Shown here one piece after another: positions 35,058 to 36,511 of a stretch of 36,511 nucleotides of DNA. This DNA comes from Gammaproteobacteria bacterium (GTDB lineage Bacteria; Pseudomonadota; Gammaproteobacteria; Xanthomonadales; Xanthomonadaceae). The stretch spans positions 1-36,511 of the forward strand of contig JAUIJO010000002.1 in NCBI GenBank assembly GCA_030431185.1. The letters run 5' to 3'. Below the pieces are notes generated by a model. That model worked only from the letters and a program-made list of their open reading frames with translations, did not search any database and had not been told where the DNA came from. Within the stretch, counting starts at the first letter, position 1, and each line of letters opens with the position of its first letter. The translations under genes and the position numbers were made by a program.

Positions 35058-35819
35058 ATGCGTCGCAGGATCGTTGCAGGAAACTGGAAGCTTCACGGCG
35101 ACCGCAAGTTCGCCTGCGACCTGCTCGACAAAGTGGTCGCCGCGGACGTGCCGGCGGGCGTCGAGCGCCTGGTCCTGCCCCCGTTGCCGATCCTGGGCGA
35201 CCTGGTCGAGCGGTACGGCGAGCGCGGCCTGGCCTTCGGCGCGCAGGATGTCAGCGCCTACCAGTCCGGGGCCTATACCGGCGAGGTGTCCGCGGCGATG
35301 CTGCTCGACGTGGGCGCCCGTTACGGCCTGGTGGGGCATTCAGAGCGTCGCCAGTACCATGGCGAGACCAGCGAGTGGGTCGCGCGCAAGTTCATGGCGG
35401 CCCGCGAGGCGGGGCTGACCCCCATCCTGTGCATCGGCGAGAGCCTGTCCGAGCGTGAACGCGGGCAGACCGAGTGGCGACTCGAAGAACAGCTCGGCCC
35501 GGTCATCGAACTGGGTGGGGTGGAAGCCTTCGATGGCGCCATCGTGGCCTACGAGCCCGTCTGGGCGATCGGGACGGGCAAGACGGCCAGCCCCGGGCAG
35601 GCCCAGCAGGTCCACGCATTCATCCGTAGCGAAATCGCCGCGCGCGATGCTAGAATTGCGGGCTCGCTTCCGATTCTTTACGGCGGAAGCGTGAAGGCCG
35701 GCAACGCGGCCGAGCTGTTCGCGCAGCCGGACGTGGATGGCGGCCTGATCGGAGGCGCCTCCCTGGTGGCCGCCGATTTCAACGCCATCGCTTCGGCGGC
35801 GGCGCCCGGAAACGAATGA
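35058..35819 (+). CDS. tpiA: Triosephosphate isomerase
   Basis: Interconverts dihydroxyacetone phosphate and glyceraldehyde-3-phosphate in glycolysis. It has 253 residues. Catalytic residues are K11 (VAGNWKLHG), H94 (VGHSERRQYHGE) and E166 (AYEPVWAIGTGKTA). The phosphate loop ILYGGSVKAGNA and GLIGGASL are intact. The ATG at 35058 follows CAGGAG. The 3' part (about 35645-35690) switches to rare codons (GCT, AGA, ATT, CTT) and contains a -10-like hexamer and a perfect inverted repeat, described separately. Confidence 0.97.
   Translation: MRRRIVAGNWKLHGDRKFACDLLDKVVAADVPAGVERLVLPPLPILGDLVERYGERGLAFGAQDVSAYQSGAYTGEVSAAMLLDVGARYGLVGHSERRQYHGETSEWVARKFMAAREAGLTPILCIGESLSERERGQTEWRLEEQLGPVIELGGVEAFDGAIVAYEPVWAIGTGKTASPGQAQQVHAFIRSEIAARDARIAGSLPILYGGSVKAGNAAELFAQPDVDGGLIGGASLVAADFNAIASAAAPGNE
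35649..35654 (+). promoter_or_regulatory. Possible internal promoter for secG within tpiA
   Basis: TAGAAT occurs in the tpiA coding sequence 184 nt before the secG ATG, spelled with the rare codons GCT-AGA-ATT. Nine bases later an 8-bp perfect inverted repeat CGCTTCCG / CGGAAGCG (35663-35670 with 35682-35689) begins, and could form a leader hairpin. No consensus -35 is seen. Confidence 0.35.
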
Positions 35820-35832
35820 GAGTCCATTTCTG

Positions 35833-36282
35833 ATGCTGTTGATCCTCAACGTCATCTTCGTATTGGTCGCGATCGCCATGATCGCGCTGATCCTGATGCA
35901 GCGCGGCGCGGGTGCCCAGGCCGGTTCCGGCTTCGGTGGCGGCGCGTCCGCGACGGTGTTCGGTGCGCGCGGCTCGTCGAGCTTCCTCACCAAGGCCACC
36001 AAGTGGCTGGCCGTGGTGTTCTTCGTGATCACCTTCTACATGGCCTGGGAGGCCACCCATGGCGCGAGGCTGGCGGATGTCGCCGCCAACGACCTGGGTG
36101 TGATGGCCGAGGTGCCGCCCGCAGCGCAGGGCGCCCCCGCGGAGTCCGTGCCGGCCGCTCCGGGCGCCAGCGCGACGCCCGCGGTCCCCGCGGCGGCGTC
36201 CAACGCGACGCCCGCCGTGCCCGAGGCTTCGGCCGAACCGCCGGCGGAGGCGCCCGCGACGGCGCCGGCCGAGGGCGGCTGA
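35833..36282 (+). CDS. secG: Protein translocase subunit SecG
   Basis: Accessory subunit of the SecYEG channel. It has 149 residues. Two membrane helices (LNVIFVLVAIAMIALILMQ and WLAVVFFVITFYMAW) flank the conserved loop GAGAQAGSGFGGGASATVFGARGSSSFLTKAT. The C-terminal ~60 residues are almost entirely Ala, Pro, Glu, Ser and Val, making the protein longer than the usual ~110. It starts 13 nt after tpiA and is followed by tRNA-Leu, the widespread tpiA-secG-leu order. Confidence 0.95.
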   Translation: MLLILNVIFVLVAIAMIALILMQRGAGAQAGSGFGGGASATVFGARGSSSFLTKATKWLAVVFFVITFYMAWEATHGARLADVAANDLGVMAEVPPAAQGAPAESVPAAPGASATPAVPAAASNATPAVPEASAEPPAEAPATAPAEGG

Positions 36283-36409
36283 AGCGGTACGCGTCGGGTT
36301 CAAGTCGGAAAAGTTTGAAGCGTTCGGCAGGGAAGACGGACGGCGATCAGTCATAATCGCAAGGGGATCCGGTCGTCACGCACGGCTCCCGTGTCATGGA
36401 GACAGTCAT

Positions 36410-36494
36410 GCCCAGGTGGCGGAATTGGTAGACGCACTACCTTGAGGTGGTAGCGACTTAGGTCGTGGGGGTTCGAGTCCCCCCTTGGGCACCA
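36410..36494 (+). tRNA. tRNA-Leu (anticodon GAG)
   Basis: An 85-nt class II tRNA with an acceptor stem GCCCAGG / CTTGGGC, D-arm with AATTGGTAGAC, anticodon stem CTACC / GGTAG around loop TTGAGGT (anticodon GAG at 36444-36446, reading CUC and CUU), a long variable arm (CGACTTAGGTCG), T-loop GTTCGAGTCC and an encoded CCA end. The 127-nt gap after secG contains a CATAAT hexamer at 36352 as the only promoter-like element. Confidence 0.97.
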
Positions 36495-36511
36495 TTCATT
36501 CGGGATCTCCG

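Noticed and set aside
36315-36357. TTGAAG ... CATAAT as a tRNA promoter
   Set aside because: The spacing is 31 bp, far from the 16-18 bp needed; only the CATAAT hexamer is worth mentioning.

Overview
The window is GC-rich chromosomal DNA from a gammaproteobacterium. The gene content and order (fimV-truA-trpF-trpB-trpA-accD, tpiA-secG-tRNA-Leu) and the protein sequences point to Lysobacterales/Xanthomonadales, somewhere near Lysobacter, Luteimonas or Xanthomonas. That placement comes from recognising families, not from a database search. No insertion sequence, prophage, integrase or CRISPR array was seen, and most of the window is core housekeeping.

Layout. (1) 1-481: the 3' part of dcd. (2) 6886-567, minus strand: a tightly packed run, dienelactone hydrolase-HIT-pxpB-pxpC-pxpA-DUF969-DUF979-pcp-small secreted protein. 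Many junctions are 4-nt stop/start overlaps. The core is a 5-oxoproline (pyroglutamate) salvage cassette: Pcp frees pyroglutamate from peptides, DUF969/DUF979 are the likely permease pair, and PxpABC hydrolyses 5-oxoproline to glutamate with ATP. (3) 7032-8402: rimO. (4) 8498-16075, plus strand, the accessory part of the window: a hybrid-free two-component system (periplasmic 14-blade propeller histidine kinase and NarL-type regulator), then a translationally coupled pair of secreted proteins (a 211-aa unknown and an 819-aa zinc metalloprotease with HAF-like repeats), then what looks like an unannotated small RNA gene. (5) 16109-18684, minus: greB, an NlpE-like lipoprotein and a HerA-like ATPase. 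(6) 18839-20395 mltD, followed by convergent psd and SCO1. (7) 22038-33390, plus: prmB, aroC, asd, fimV, truA, trpF, trpB, trpA, accD, glmM. (8) 33431-34396 a 2OG-Fe(II) oxygenase, tail-overlapping a DNA-deoxyinosine glycosylase. (9) 35058-36494: tpiA, secG, tRNA-Leu(GAG).

The most interesting signal is in region 4. Two promoters share the same architecture: a 15-bp palindrome TAGGG-N5-CCCTA, a second TCGGG-type palindrome centred exactly 23 bp downstream, and a -10-like hexamer starting exactly 32 bp after the second centre, with no good -35. One lies in front of the secreted pair. The other lies behind the protease terminator, in front of a ~125-nt segment that folds (closing stem, 9-bp hairpin, small hairpin with an anti-Shine-Dalgarno-like sequence) and ends in an 11-bp terminator hairpin. 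I infer that the adjacent NarL-type regulator activates both, giving a kinase-regulator-protease-sRNA regulon. The alignment is directly visible in the sequence. The regulator-site link and the RNA's function are inference.
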